DNA from: Tricholomella constricta
Taxonomy: Eukaryota; Basidiomycota; Agaricomycetes; Agaricales; Lyophyllaceae
Assembly (NCBI GenBank): GCA_013368375.1
Contig: JAACJP010000024.1
Coordinates: forward strand, 62,001-126,000
Reading direction: 5' to 3'
DNA length: 64,000 nucleotides
Numbering within the stretch: position 1 is the first letter of the stretch; every line of letters starts with the position of its first letter. Both the position numbers and the translations under genes were made by a program. The notes under the pieces are model-generated. The model worked only from the letters and a program-made list of their open reading frames with translations. It was not told the origin of the DNA and made no database searches. This document shows, piece by piece, positions 1-11,964 of this stretch.

Positions 1-1379
1 TTTGGGAAAATAGGGAACATTGTAAATATTGAACTCAAGTACGTGGCTCGCTTTCATTCAAGTTCCTTTCAGCTGATCTACTTTCCATCAGAGTCGGCTA
101 TGGTTTCGTTGTACGCCCTTCACCGTTTTTCTCGTCTACCTGCGTCTGACTTTTCACTCAGGAATTCGACACGCGTGAGGCAGCTGAGGAAAGTGTCGCC
201 AAGTATCATGAAGGCTACTTCATGGGAAGCAAAATTCGTGTTGAACTCTCGAGGGGCGGCGGTCGTACCGCCAAGTATGCAGGCGATCCAGGGGCATGTT
301 TTAAATGCGGGCAGATGGGCCATTGGGCAAGGTATGCGGGCGTTTATCTTCTCTTGATTGGAAACCTCACTCCCTTAATCTTCTGTTAGGGAATGTCCTA
401 ACCACACTGGCATGTGAGTTCTATTTGTTTCTCATATTATGACACCCGTTACTCATGCATGGGAACAGAGTCACGCGACGCCCGTACGAGTCTCCATTAA
501 TCGATCATGTTCAGCTGGGCTACATTGAACCTCTCCACAGGAACATGCCACCCCGCGAAGACATGGGAATGGGACGTGTCGCCCCTCGCGACGTTCGCTA
601 TGACTATCCGCCTCCCCGAGACTTCCGGAGGCCGCCGTCTCCCAGAGAGTATCGAGACTACCCTGCGCCGCCTCCACCTCCTCCTGGCGGCCGTGGCCGA
701 GAATACGACGAGTATAGACGTGGACCACCTCCGATGTCTGACCGAGACCGATACCCTCCTCCTGCAGACTATAGAGGGCGTTATCCGCCCCCTCCTGATC
801 CAGCTTACCGTAGCTATGGCGGACCACCACCTCCTGCTCCTCCTCCTGGGTTTTATGATCGCTATGACCGAAGGCCCATAGAAAGGTACCCCCCAGGCTA
901 CCCACCCCCTGGAGGTCGGCCGAGGACTCCCCCGAGATATCGTGAGGATTTCGACCGAATTCCACCCAATAGGTGAGATCCTAATGAACGCCGCATAGAT
1001 AAGTACTGATACAACACGAATAGGGACTATGATTATAGGGGTCGTCCTCCTTCCCCTCTACCTCCTCAGGCTCGCTATGACGAGTATCGTCCTGTTCCTG
1101 TTGAACAAGTTCCACCCGGAAGATATAAGTAGGTCATTCGGAATATCTCCCTTGGCCTTCAACTTACTAGAAACCTCTGTTAGGCGTCGCTCAGAAAGCC
1201 CTCCGCGCTCATACGATCACGCCTATCCCGGTGGCCCCGGGTACGGTAACAGCTACCCAGGAGGCACCCCTGGTGGCCCTCCACCGCCTGGTCCGCCCCA
1301 GCGCGGCGCACCACCCCGAGACTATATCCCTCCTCCTCGTAACGGTCTGGAACCCAATCCTGGTTATAGAAGACATTAA
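1..1379 (+). CDS. SR-like RNA-binding protein, RRM plus CCHC zinc knuckle (5' partial)
   Basis: The window opens inside the gene. Spliced exons 1-38, 92-110 (a 19-nt micro-exon) and 162 onward give the second half of an RRM: the RNP1-like stretch VGYGFVEF, then the strand with KIRVELSRGGG. A zinc knuckle CFKCGQMGHWARECPN follows, split by an intron near 334-388. The rest is a long tail rich in Pro, Arg, Asp and Tyr (about 470-976, 1025-1130 and 1185-1379) ending in PGYRRH. RRM plus a single CCHC knuckle plus an RS/RP-rich tail is the layout of RSZ-type SR splicing factors, so a nuclear role in pre-mRNA splicing or mRNA export is inferred. The exact splice near 460-545 is uncertain because two in-frame options exist. 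The stop is at 1377-1379, and the gene converges on the ABC transporter. Confidence 0.8.
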
Positions 1380-1601
1380 AGAAGAAAAAAAGTTCTCTCC
1401 AGCTATTTGCAGTGAGTATCTATGGTCTGGCTCCTGACGCCAGTAAACAACATGTGTCGCAGCTCTTTCCTCCAGTTGTTTAGTTAGTCGTGCTTGCTTA
1501 TCTTCTTGCCTGCGTTTCCCCGCTTATTTCTTTTTCTACATTCTGCGTCTGGGAGTCAAAAACTTAGCTATATTTAATTCAATTGTTGTTATATGCTCAT
1601 T

Positions 1602-4600
1602 TTAGCCTCCTGCCATGTCGTACAACACGTCTCTGTCCCCTGACTCGTCAACGAGAGCTCGAAGTCTACCGTGAGAAAGCTTAAGAAGTTCCGTTGGGCT
1701 GTCGAACTCGACCTGCTGAAGGCGTCAGTAACAGGCAGAATTCGTGAAGAAAAAACGCACAATACGGCCTGCGTCAAGGACCATCTGCATTGGGCCGTCA
1801 GTGTTGCTTTAACGGAGAAGAATGAAATGCACTGACAATTTTATCAGCGTCCATGATTGTCTGCAATCGATGGGCAACTGTAATGAGTGTCACATCCCCA
1901 CGCAGCTCCTGGCGAAGGGACGTTTGGATGATCGAGTCAGTCTTGTAATCTGAAGGGGAGGATCAACAACGACGTGATACAGGCAAAGGATGGGGGCGTA
2001 CCGATGGCAGAAGTGGCTAGAAGTTCGCATTAGAAAGGAGCACAGACCATTCCTAGATTTGATCACTTACCTTCATCCAATATAAGCAACTTGCTGCCCC
2101 GCACAATAGCTCTCGCGAGCGCGAGGATTTGTCGCTGGCCGACTGATAGGTTACCACCGCCGCTTGAGATAGCACTGTCCAATGTAATCCTTCCTTCCTC
2201 CATCTCACTTTGGAGTGAGAACAGTCCAGCAGCGCGTAGAGCGTCGTTCAAAGTAGCATCGTCATATTGATCAAATGGGTCCAGGTTTTGCCTCAAGGTG
2301 CCGCTCAATAGTTCAGGCTAAGTGAAGCGAGTTAGGCGATACGGTGGCGACAGTGAGAGAGAGATGAATAAAACTGACGATTTGAGGAATGATTGTGATA
2401 TTGGATCTCAAGGCGTCCAAGTTAATGCCATTTGTATTAAGGCCGTCGTAGTATATGTTGCCCTCAGTCGGAATGCAACGCAGCAAGGAGAGTGTCAAGG
2501 AGCTCTGCGACGACGCTTATGAACAGTGAACTTCATAGAACGAAACATATCCTTACTTTGCCAGAACCGGTCCTTCCAACTGTGAAATGTATCACTCATG
2601 TCAATAGTTAGAATCATGACCGCGCAAAGTGGCTTACCAATGCCGATACGCTGTCCTGACTGTATATGGAATGAGAGATCATGGAGAACTTTCGGGCCAT
2701 CATGCGAGTATCTGGCTGACAGATTCTCGACCCGGATGTCACCGCTTGCTGGCCAATACGCAGGAGGGACACCTTCGGGGGTTGGTTTCGACTCTTGCTC
2801 GATGCGAACATAACCTTGGATACGCTCCAGACTGTCTCTTGTGTCAGATCTTTCTTATTCCCTAAGCCTTCAAAAGAAACAAACCTGTTGCCTGCATTCA
2901 GTATCGACATGAGCATTCATATTCTGCTTAGAAGAAAAACCACTTGTACCTTGCACTTCAAAGTCATTCAGAACCCTTACCCACCAGAGAATCATACCAC
3001 TGAAACCGACTTTCGATGACCATAAGACGGACGCTTCTCGGAGAAACGAATGAACGAACCAGCCATGTTCAAAGAGAAACCGGTGTTTGAAGCTCCATGT
3101 TTTTGGAAGTAAACCAGATATGCCGCAAGAGAGGCAGCAAACAGCGCTCCGATAGCGTCAATTCGGATACAGATCCATCGGTTGAGATTGTAGAATGTGC
3201 GCGCTGCTCGTGTATATCGATTGATACGGTTAAGCGACTCTTCTTGGAATGTTTTCTGTGCTCCGTAAGCACGAATGGATGCTATAAGCCGGTTAATTCA
3301 ACTTGAATTTCTCATCAGAAATTAACTTACTTAAGCCAGAGATCGCAGCGCCAAAACTGTATCTCCGTAAGTAATCTGAGCAACAGTTCATTTAGTTGAT
3401 AACTTACTGTCCAAGGACTGGCGCTTTCGCGTTTGACATCTCACGCTTGACCGAGAGCTGGGCTGCAATGTAGATTTGTCCACACCAGCCCCCGATAATG
3501 GCGACTAGAATTCCTGGCAGCAAAAATGCCGGAGTCAACAGAACAACGGCTCCAAATTTGACCAGCATTGTTACGGTCATTTCTGCGAGCCACCATAATC
3601 CTGTTGAGATGGGGCCATCCACTGAAGGCAGTGAGAGTCAGTGACCATCGATACGCTGTGCAGTACTATACGCAAAACATACCGGCTCTGATGTCTTGAG
3701 TACACCTCGCGATGACACGTGAGGTAGGCGTCACATCAAGCCACCTGTAATCATAGCATCGTGAGCATCTGCAAGTGAATAGAGGCCGGAGATTATACCT
3801 CAATGTTGTGCTGAGAATGGATTTTAAAAGCTGTTTGTGTATACTCCTCGAAGCTCTGATGGCTCCGTAGATGTAAATTACGAAAGAAGTGCAATAGAGG
3901 ATGACAGCGACCAGTAGGAGAGCACCTGCAGTACAATTAAGCAGCCAACGAGAAGGAAAATGATAGAGCGCTTACCGTAGACACCGAGATAGCTATGTTT
4001 GCGCACATATTAGTGCTCGAACTGCATTTGAAAAAAGTACTACGCACTAGAATACCCGCACCTCCGAAGCCGGATGTTCGTCGTACTGCGATGCCCAGAA
4101 TCCCAGGTACCAGGTCTGAGTGACATTCGAAAGCTCACACAGGAGGAGACCAATGGCAACGATCAGGAAGAACGCGATTGGATGACTGCCACCAAGACCG
4201 TTAAAGTAAAGTTTTACTTTGCAAGGGCATTAGGATCATTATACCAAACCATCGTAGATAGTCGAAAAGAACGCACAAGCGGGCCAGCTAACATGCCCCT
4301 CTTCAATCTCTTCCGCCAGAATTAGTTTACCATCCGACTTGGGTTCATCGGCAGGCGGCGGAGAATCTATTTCGCTCTCAACCTTGGCAATGACTTTTTC
4401 CTCTTCCTGGAGCTCCTCGATGAGCAAGGTATCCTTGGAAAGTGCCTGGGAAACTGAGCCTTGACACTGCACGGTGCCGTCAATACCCATCGAGACCACA
4501 AAACCAGCAACTGGGCGAGCCATAGCAACATTGTGGGTCTACAGCCTGAATCAATAATGGCACGCAGACAAAGTGAGTAATCACGCACAACAAGAAGGAC

Positions 4601-7600
4601 AGTCCTCCCTTGGATGAGATCACCAGCGAAACACTTCTCGATGATCCATTTCGCAGTATGAACGCTGCAATACGTATCAATGAAGGCCTTTGAAACCAGA
4701 TGGCAATGACCCACTCCAACGCAGCCAACACATCATCCAGAAGAATGATCCCAGCTTGAGAGTAGATAGCCCGGGCAAGGGTGATGCGCGCCTTTTGTCC
4801 TCCACTGAGAGTAAGGCCTTTCTCGCCAACCTCAGTCTGGTCGCCAGCCTCAAACAGCGTAAGATCGCGCTCGAGCGAGCACTGATATAGTACTTTCTTG
4901 TAGCGGTCTTCGTCAAATGGTGCTCCAAAAACGATGTTTTCCTATGGAAATCTGAGAATCGAAACGAACCGTCCAGGCAATGACTGGTTACCTTGATGGT
5001 TTCATTCTGTACCCATGATTCCTGTGCGGCGTAGGCAATTCCCGAATCTCTGGGAAGGTTGAACCACGACTGCGGTCCTGAAGGCAAGAAATGCATTTCA
5101 CCTGGTGAAACAGTTATCAGGGGCCGAGATGTAGGTATGAGGCCATAAGTACACACCGAGTAGTGCCATCAGGAGTGATGTCTTGCCGGATCCGGTGGGT
5201 CCAATTATGAGGTTGATCTGACCGCGCTTGAAGAAAAGTTCGTCCTCGATCCTCACGGAGAATTTGCGTTTCGAAGGCGTCAGGCACCCCTCTGCGTCGC
5301 TCGACCACACAAAGGTGGCATCGCGGAACCCGATCTCCTCGTGAGGTTGATTCTTCCCTGGGAATAGATCGATGGTCTCCTTCTCAGAGAAAGAATCTAG
5401 CAGTTCGGTCTGGACACGTGTAAGAATTAAGCTGCCTAAGTAGGACGACGACCTACATTTTGGAGGAAGTCATTGACACGGTCGATAGATACTTTTCCAG
5501 TGACGACCTGATTGACGGCGTAGAAGACCATATGAAGCTGGTCTCGAAGCATGTCGAACACCGTCATAGAACTGAATACCGTCGAGGCACTCAGTTCCTG
5601 CCTCATGACGACGGTCTGCAAAAAGACTTAGATAAGGTTTTAAGCGGACAAATATGGATCACTGACACTACAGACAAAACTCCTCAGTACATATGTTATT
5701 CGAAGTTTAAGAAACTTAACTTACTATGTGGAGTATGTGGCAATCATTGTTGCGACTGGAATCAGGAAGCTACATGACTTGTCAAGCTGTCTGATGGGCC
5801 AATGAAAGACGAAAAATAAACATACTTCAGGTTACCATTAAGCAGGTCAAGGATCTGTCTTTTCCAAATCCAGACTAACTCTTTGTCTCGTTGCTCAGCG
5901 ACCTTCTCATTCATCTTTGTCTCCCACCCGAACAGCTTAATCATCCGCAAGACGTTCATAGCTGAAAGCAATGAGCGAGAGGTCTATGTGAAGAGGTGGT
6001 GAACCTACTCTCAGTGACTGTTTGAACACGGGCATCAGTAGCCTTTAGCCTGACCACCTGAACATCCTGTATACGTTTGGCGACATATCCTGGAATGGGG
6101 AACAATAACAGGATTGTTGCCAAACCCACGAACGCACTACGAGTAGAACTAAGCAGAGGAACAAAAGCCAGCACGGCGTCAACGCACCTCCATCCCAGCA
6201 CGAAGTATAGGAATACGATACAAAGCGTGATCTGAAGCGGAATGTAAATCAGGACCAATAAGAAATCCCGAGACTCCACGATGTTCGCTAAGTCGGTGGT
6301 GACTAAATTATTGATTTTCCCAACAAGATTGTCTGCGCTTGAACTTGCTGCCGGTTCGGATTCCGCTCCTTTGAACGGCTTCGCAGCCCTCCCTTTCCCT
6401 TTCTTTGACGAATCTGATTTGACACTCGACGAACTCGCACCCAGCGTATCATCCCGAGAATGCGCAGTTCCGACTTCGGTCGTTCCAGTCAGTTCACTGT
6501 GGTGCCCGCTTGTGCTCGCGGCTGCACTATCGCTATCGGGAGGGAAGGAACTCATAGTAGAATCGGTATCAGGCGTTATAGGCGCCGAGGGTCTGGGAGA
6601 AGCACTGGGGGAGTCGGTATTTGTTTCGGCCTTGACCCGGATGCGGAGCGAGTGTTCGAACACCAGCTGGGTGATGATGCACTCCGCTCGCACGAGCGTC
6701 CGCGTCTTAATAGAAGGTTAGGATCCAGATGCATGTGAAGATGGCCAATCAACGTACTGCAATGTAAATGTACCACTGCCAGGCGATGGATCCCAAAATG
6801 GGACCTAAGAAGAGCCAGCCGATCCAGAACCATGGTTGGACTGTCGAATCTTTACCGTGCGTCTCGACGTAGCTGTAACAAGACGTCTAACGCGTATAGA
6901 AAAAGAATAGATTAAATTGAACCGCACCGAAGCAATTCCTTGATGCCAACGGGGGAGGCAAAACTTGCGGCGACTTGTACAAAAATCATGACTCCTAGGA
7001 TGATATACTCACGACGAAAGACGCGCATAAGACCCCAGAACAGATGCTGCCTTTTGCTTCCAGCAAAGGGATCAATGTGCTGCAAGAATCCATGAGCCGT
7101 TAGTCAGGATAGGCGTGCACCTTAACATACAAGAAAACTTTTAGCTTTCAACACTTGCGCATAGTCGTAGTCGGATAGAGGAGGAAGCTGGTCGTGTGAC
7201 AGATGTGGAACACGATATGCTAGGAAGACGATAGGATCCAGGAAGGAAAATATCATTAACGATAACAGCGACGCGGTTTGTTCGGGGTTTGGGACGGCCA
7301 TGGGACTCTGAACGAAGGCATAAGAAGCAGATTCATCAGAATATTCTGACGGATTACCCTGTGATCCACTGGAGTATACTGTCGAGGTACCAGAAGAGGA
7401 ATCGCTATGCTTGTGACAGCCAGTACAGATATCTTAGTCCACAGTATCTGACCCTCCGCTATGTCAAGAGGAGATCGCGTGAATGTCGCCAAGGGAAATA
7501 GATCACGGTAAAAGTAGACACCGAACGTAGACAGCAACAAAACGTTGATATGTTTCGAAACAGCTCTACTCCATCGCGGTCTCGCTGAGATAGAGATGAA

Positions 7601-8237
7601 AGCCAGAAGCGAAGCGTACATCTAGACCATTGAGTGAGTCGTGTTTCTTGTAGAAAATGCAAATTGTCACGTACATAGGTCATGCACATGGATAATTCCA
7701 ACCATTCGTGGGTTAAAAAGCCAGATTTTGATTTCCCATGTTTTCTTTTTCTTCGCTCCGACGCTCTAAACCCACTCATTTGCTCAGAGAGAACAGCGGA
7801 GTAGATCGACAAACCAAGGAGCGTCAGACAGCCAATAAGACGGACAACCTTGTAGGCAAATATGATATTTCCACCGTGTTGGGTGACATGGTCTCGGAGG
7901 CCGCCAGGCATTGCTGAGTCCTCTGGCGCAAGGTCCATATCTTCGACATCGACTAATGTCGAGCAAATACGCGACTTCACTTTCTTGTAGAAGTTGGAAT
8001 CCAGAAGCAGGTGAACAGCAAGTGCGACGGCCGATAATGCGGCCACATATGCTGGAATGGCGAGCGAGTCGGAGAAGACTCTACGAAGTCGGAGGGTTAG
8101 TGAAAAAAGAAATGAATGTGGTATCACGAAGCCAAAACGCACCTGGCCTTGCCATTGATAACTGCAGCCAACAAGGAGCTATGTTGGTTTATCACGGACT
8201 GGTCAGCGCCCAGCGTCCATCTTGAAGGTGAATACAT
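1602..8237 (-). CDS. ABC transporter, ABCC/MRP family (full-length, many introns)
   Basis: Full-size multidrug-resistance-associated type transporter, expected to export conjugated organic anions or sequester them in the vacuole. It starts at 8237 (MYSPSRWTLG) with a hydrophobic N-terminal region (about 8080-7460) and membrane domain 1 (about 6700-5450). NBD1 has Walker A GPTGSGKTSLL near 5200 and signature LSGGQ near 4800, followed by an acidic linker. Membrane domain 2 lies at about 4250-2900. NBD2 has Walker A GRTGSGK near 2560, with an intron just after the lysine, and signature LSVGQ near 2130. The end DEATSAIDYKTDS needs a 16-nt micro-exon between two introns near 1950-2070. The last exons give the D-loop/H-loop region (TVAHRLQTIMDADKI) and the stop at 1602-1604. 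Introns are about 50-60 nt. Both ATP sites look intact. The substrate cannot be told from sequence. Confidence 0.93.
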
Positions 8238-8547
8238 GATGAGGCAGGATTCCGCACAGACGTGGATGAAAACTCTGAAACTCGAACTTGAAGAGAAGAC
8301 TTCCTGAGGGTTGAACGTTGATGAGCAGGATGGATACTTATCAGAGAGGTAGAGCGATACTGATTCACGACTTCTTTCCAGCCACAGTCACGACGCCGAC
8401 GGTACCGGCGTAAATGAATTGGAGATTTGAGAATGTATTCACATTAACATGCTCAGGTGTCACGTGCCCAGGTGTGGCCGGGGTCTTGGAATGAGAGAGG
8501 TGTGGATGGAGGAGCTCAGACACATTTCAAACCCAATCAAAACCACC
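8238..8547. promoter_or_regulatory. divergent intergenic region between ABC transporter and RhoGAP gene
   Basis: These 310 bases separate two genes transcribed away from each other, so both promoters and 5' UTRs must lie here. No convincing TATA box or conserved gene was seen. An in-frame upstream ATG for the RhoGAP gene exists at 8449, but the context AACCACCATGG at 8548 is the much better start. Confidence 0.5.
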
Positions 8548-11500
8548 ATGGACTCGCTGCCGTCGTCGAGGCCATCGACGTCGGACCCTTCAACCTCACC
8601 ACAAGGTCCTATACCACTCTTCGATGCTCATCTCCGTATACTCTCCGACTCTTATATCAGTTTTTTCCAAGAACGGTCCGTGCAGTCGTCAGATCCAAGT
8701 CGCGTGCTAATTAATTCCATCGTGGCTCAACAGGAAGCGTATTGAGGAGACATAGTACGTTCTGCCAAATGTGACAATATCTTCGCGATCTCACTGACGG
8801 CCCTTAGCGTGGAATCACTTCTTAAGTTGCACCGCAAGATCAAGTCTTTCGACACGTATTTGGATGATCGAGGGGAACTAAACACCACCAGAAGTGCGTG
8901 GAATGAAGTCAGGGATAGTGTGGAAAGAGGTATGTATGATTCTCTTTGTCACAGAGATGACTGAAGATACCATTTGACATCGACCTTAGAGGCGCAAGCC
9001 CGAGAAGCATTCTGTGCGACTCTCACCACAGATGTAATCAATCCGTTGACAACACTGAAGGTGGGTACTTGGGTTCCTAGAAATGGTCCTGGGATTTAAT
9101 CCGGTAATCTCAGGAAACACAAGATCGAACTCGAAAGCGGATCAAGGAAGATCTCAAGGACTCTGGGTTGGCATACAATGAATATGCGGAAAACATGCTT
9201 CCAAAGTTGAAGTCAAAGTACACCAAGAAGTTCACCGAGGTAGAGGTGCGTCGAATTCTCCATTTAGGTTGGCATATGACCCTCAACCTCCTACAGGAGC
9301 AAAAGCGTGCGGCGGCTATCACACCAACTTCACCACTCCCCACACTGCCTCTAGATGCCAACCAACACCACCACCTCAGTAATTCAAGATCGAACCCCTC
9401 TATCCCATCGCGACCCATTGTAACCGGCCCACAACCATTGCGTGCACTGGATCGTCGGCCATCAGGAAGTGGTCCTACTGGTAGAAATCGCTCACCAACG
9501 TCATCGACTGCTTTCTCAGATCTCGCTCATCAAGGTTAGTTGTTATACAAGCATACTGAGCTTCGCATTGATAACATGATGTTGTTGCAGGAAAGAAGCA
9601 GCTGAACCAGCTGATTGGATTTCTTGATAAGGGAGGTGCTGTGAAAGATAGTTTGGGGGGTGGACGAGAAAACCAAGCGTTGCGGACTGTTCGTACGAAG
9701 CGTGAAGCTGACGAAGCAGGTAATCAACATATCAGAGACTGTTGAGTCCAAATTCTGATAGGTTGCTGTCACTAGATCGAGAGTATCGAAAGGGCGTTCA
9801 CTGGTTGGAAACCTTGCGACTCCGCCGGACGAAGATTCTTGAGGCTGGATACAAGGCATGCCTAGCATTCTACTTGCCCGGTCGAAATGCCTGCTTACTT
9901 TGTAGCCGTTGCAGAGTCTTGAAATGTTCGTCGAAGACTCATCAATGATAGTAAAGAAAGCGCTGGAAAAATATACTGATAATATGACGTGCGCCATCCA
10001 TTCCTCTCCATGGCCTACAATCCTAAACCGCTTTCGCAGCGCCACCTCCTCCACCCAAACGCAGCTATCATCCCACGCGCGTTCACTTGTCGATAAAATC
10101 TCTCCCGAGAAAGATGTCGCGAAATTAAAAGCCTATATATCCCGATCACTAGCCTCAGCGATACCCGAGCCCATTCTATACCAGCATGGCCTTGTTGGCT
10201 CATGCAACGATTTAATATTCGGTTTTAGTCTGGTTGATTATGCGACTGCGAAGGGGTTGCAGGACGGAGAGATTCCTAAGATCATGCGGATCTGTATACA
10301 GGAGATCGATCGGCGTGGCTTAGAGGCTGAGGGTATCTATAGGGTACAGTTCAAGTGATTGCAGTATAGGTGGTGCTGACGTTCACATAATTTCTTTCCA
10401 TAGGTCTCCGGTCGCCATGCCATCGTTCAAGCAGTACGTTCCTGTAGCTAATGGACGCATGTGCTGTAATCTCACTGCTCCCCTTTTGTTTTTCCAGCTA
10501 CAGCATAATATCGAGAAAGACGAGAATCGTTTCGAATTCAATCCACAGAAGGACGACGTTTATGCCGTCGCGTCCTTGCTCAAGGTTATCACTTTGCAGT
10601 GATGCTTTCACACCCTACTCACAAGGATTCTACTATGCAGCTCTATTTAAGGGAACTTCCGGAACCAGTGTTTAAGTTTCCCCTTCAGGAGCGGCTGCAG
10701 CATACAGAAGATCGAGGTAGTTTGACCTTGTTTCACATTTTTTATGTGGTGTTGAGACCTCTCGATGCAGCCGAACATATATCAAACAATTTTATGCTCC
10801 TGCGCTCCAAGATACGGCGCCTACCTCCGGTCCACCAGGCTACACTCAAGGCTATTTTGGAGCACTTGGCTCGAGTTGTAGCATTCAGCGAGAAGAACAA
10901 AATGGATCCAAAGAATCTTGCAATCGTTTTCGGAGGAGTGATCTTTGGGGAAGATGAAATTCCGAAGGGTGGGGACTTATTGAGTGTGCAGTCATGGAAG
11001 GTGAGTGATTTGCGGCTGGCCTAACGAGTACTCAAGATACGGCTCAATAGGACTCGGTTATGGAAGACTTAATTATCCATGCACACGTACTTTACGACGA
11101 ACACACTAACAATCCCCATTCGCCTCCACTTCCTCCAACACCTGCTGGCGAGCCTGTGCCTGTTTACGCCTACGGATCAAAGAGCACGAAGGTTACTAAT
11201 GTTCCACCTACACCCACCGACAACGTGACAGCCCCCCAAGTTTCCTCTTCCCCTCAGGATTTCACCCCCCGGCTACCTCCACGGCCGACGAGCAGCATCC
11301 ACCCTTCACTTCGCGCCAATCCTCAAACGCCAACCCGTGGGCGAGCAGACGTCCCGCCTTCTCTGCCATTACGTCCCGGCAATCGGACACCGGATGAATC
11401 TCCTCCCCCTTCCCCCTCCATTTCTTCGACAATATATGAGACGGACGACTCCACTTCGCCAGTTCAGGAATTGTTGACCGGTGTGTCAACTGGAGCGCTG

Positions 11501-11602
11501 CGCCCGACTTCGCCTCTTCGAGCAGCGGCTACTTCAGGCGAAATCTCGCATCTGAACGCTCAGTCACCACCAGACCCATCGCTTCCCCCTCCTGTTGTAT
11601 GA
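8548..11602 (+). CDS. F-BAR/RhoGAP domain protein (Rgd1/Rga-type)
   Basis: Predicted GTPase-activating protein for a Rho-family GTPase, acting at the plasma membrane on actin and cell-wall growth. It starts at 8548 in a good Kozak context. The N-terminal half is an FCH/F-BAR domain (exons about 8548-10100) with the typical opening (LFDAHLRILSDSYISFFQER) and basic-acidic helices. A Ser/Pro-rich insert sits at about 9340-9540. The C-terminal RhoGAP domain (about 10160-11080) holds the arginine-finger motif EGIYRVSG (split by an intron at about 10350-10405), LYLRELPEPVF, and KMDPKNLAIVFGGVIFG. The tail from about 11100 is low-complexity, rich in Pro, Ser and Thr, and ends SLPPPVV at 11602. The same domain order is found in yeast Rgd1 and S. 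pombe Rga7-9. All catalytic landmarks are present. Confidence 0.92.
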
Positions 11603-11964
11603 CGTTTTCTTTTTCTCTTGGGTTTTAATCAAGTTGTTATCTTCACCTCTTGCATATTATGGTTGGTTGCAATACTACAGCAAGTCCCTGTACGCTTTGT
11701 AGTTCTGGACATGATGGACTCTGTAGTCATTGATACAGCAGGACGTTTTGTAAACCAAAGGAGCAGACCGAAAGAAAATGCTTTAAGTGAACAGAAAGCA
11801 GCAAGGGTATGTTCAAAATAAATATGTGGTTCTGTACGAAGTGTGAAATTGTCGGAGATATCTTGTGCATTAAGGTGATGGATGCGACACAGTAAGAGGA
11901 TACATAAATGCAGAATGCATCAAAATTCATACAGATGCTTAGGCTAGCATGCGATGGGCTCAAC
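11603..11964. other. intergenic, convergent 3' ends
   Basis: About 360 bases between the ends of the RhoGAP gene and the minus-strand PIF1 gene. It is AT-rich with only short spurious reading frames. Nothing recognisable beyond probable 3' UTRs. Confidence 0.6.

Noticed and set aside
471..965. Long minus-strand open frame opposite the Pro-rich tail of the SR-like gene
   Set aside because: It mirrors the low-complexity repeats of the sense gene; no motif, and the sense frame is spliced and continuous with an RRM and zinc knuckle.
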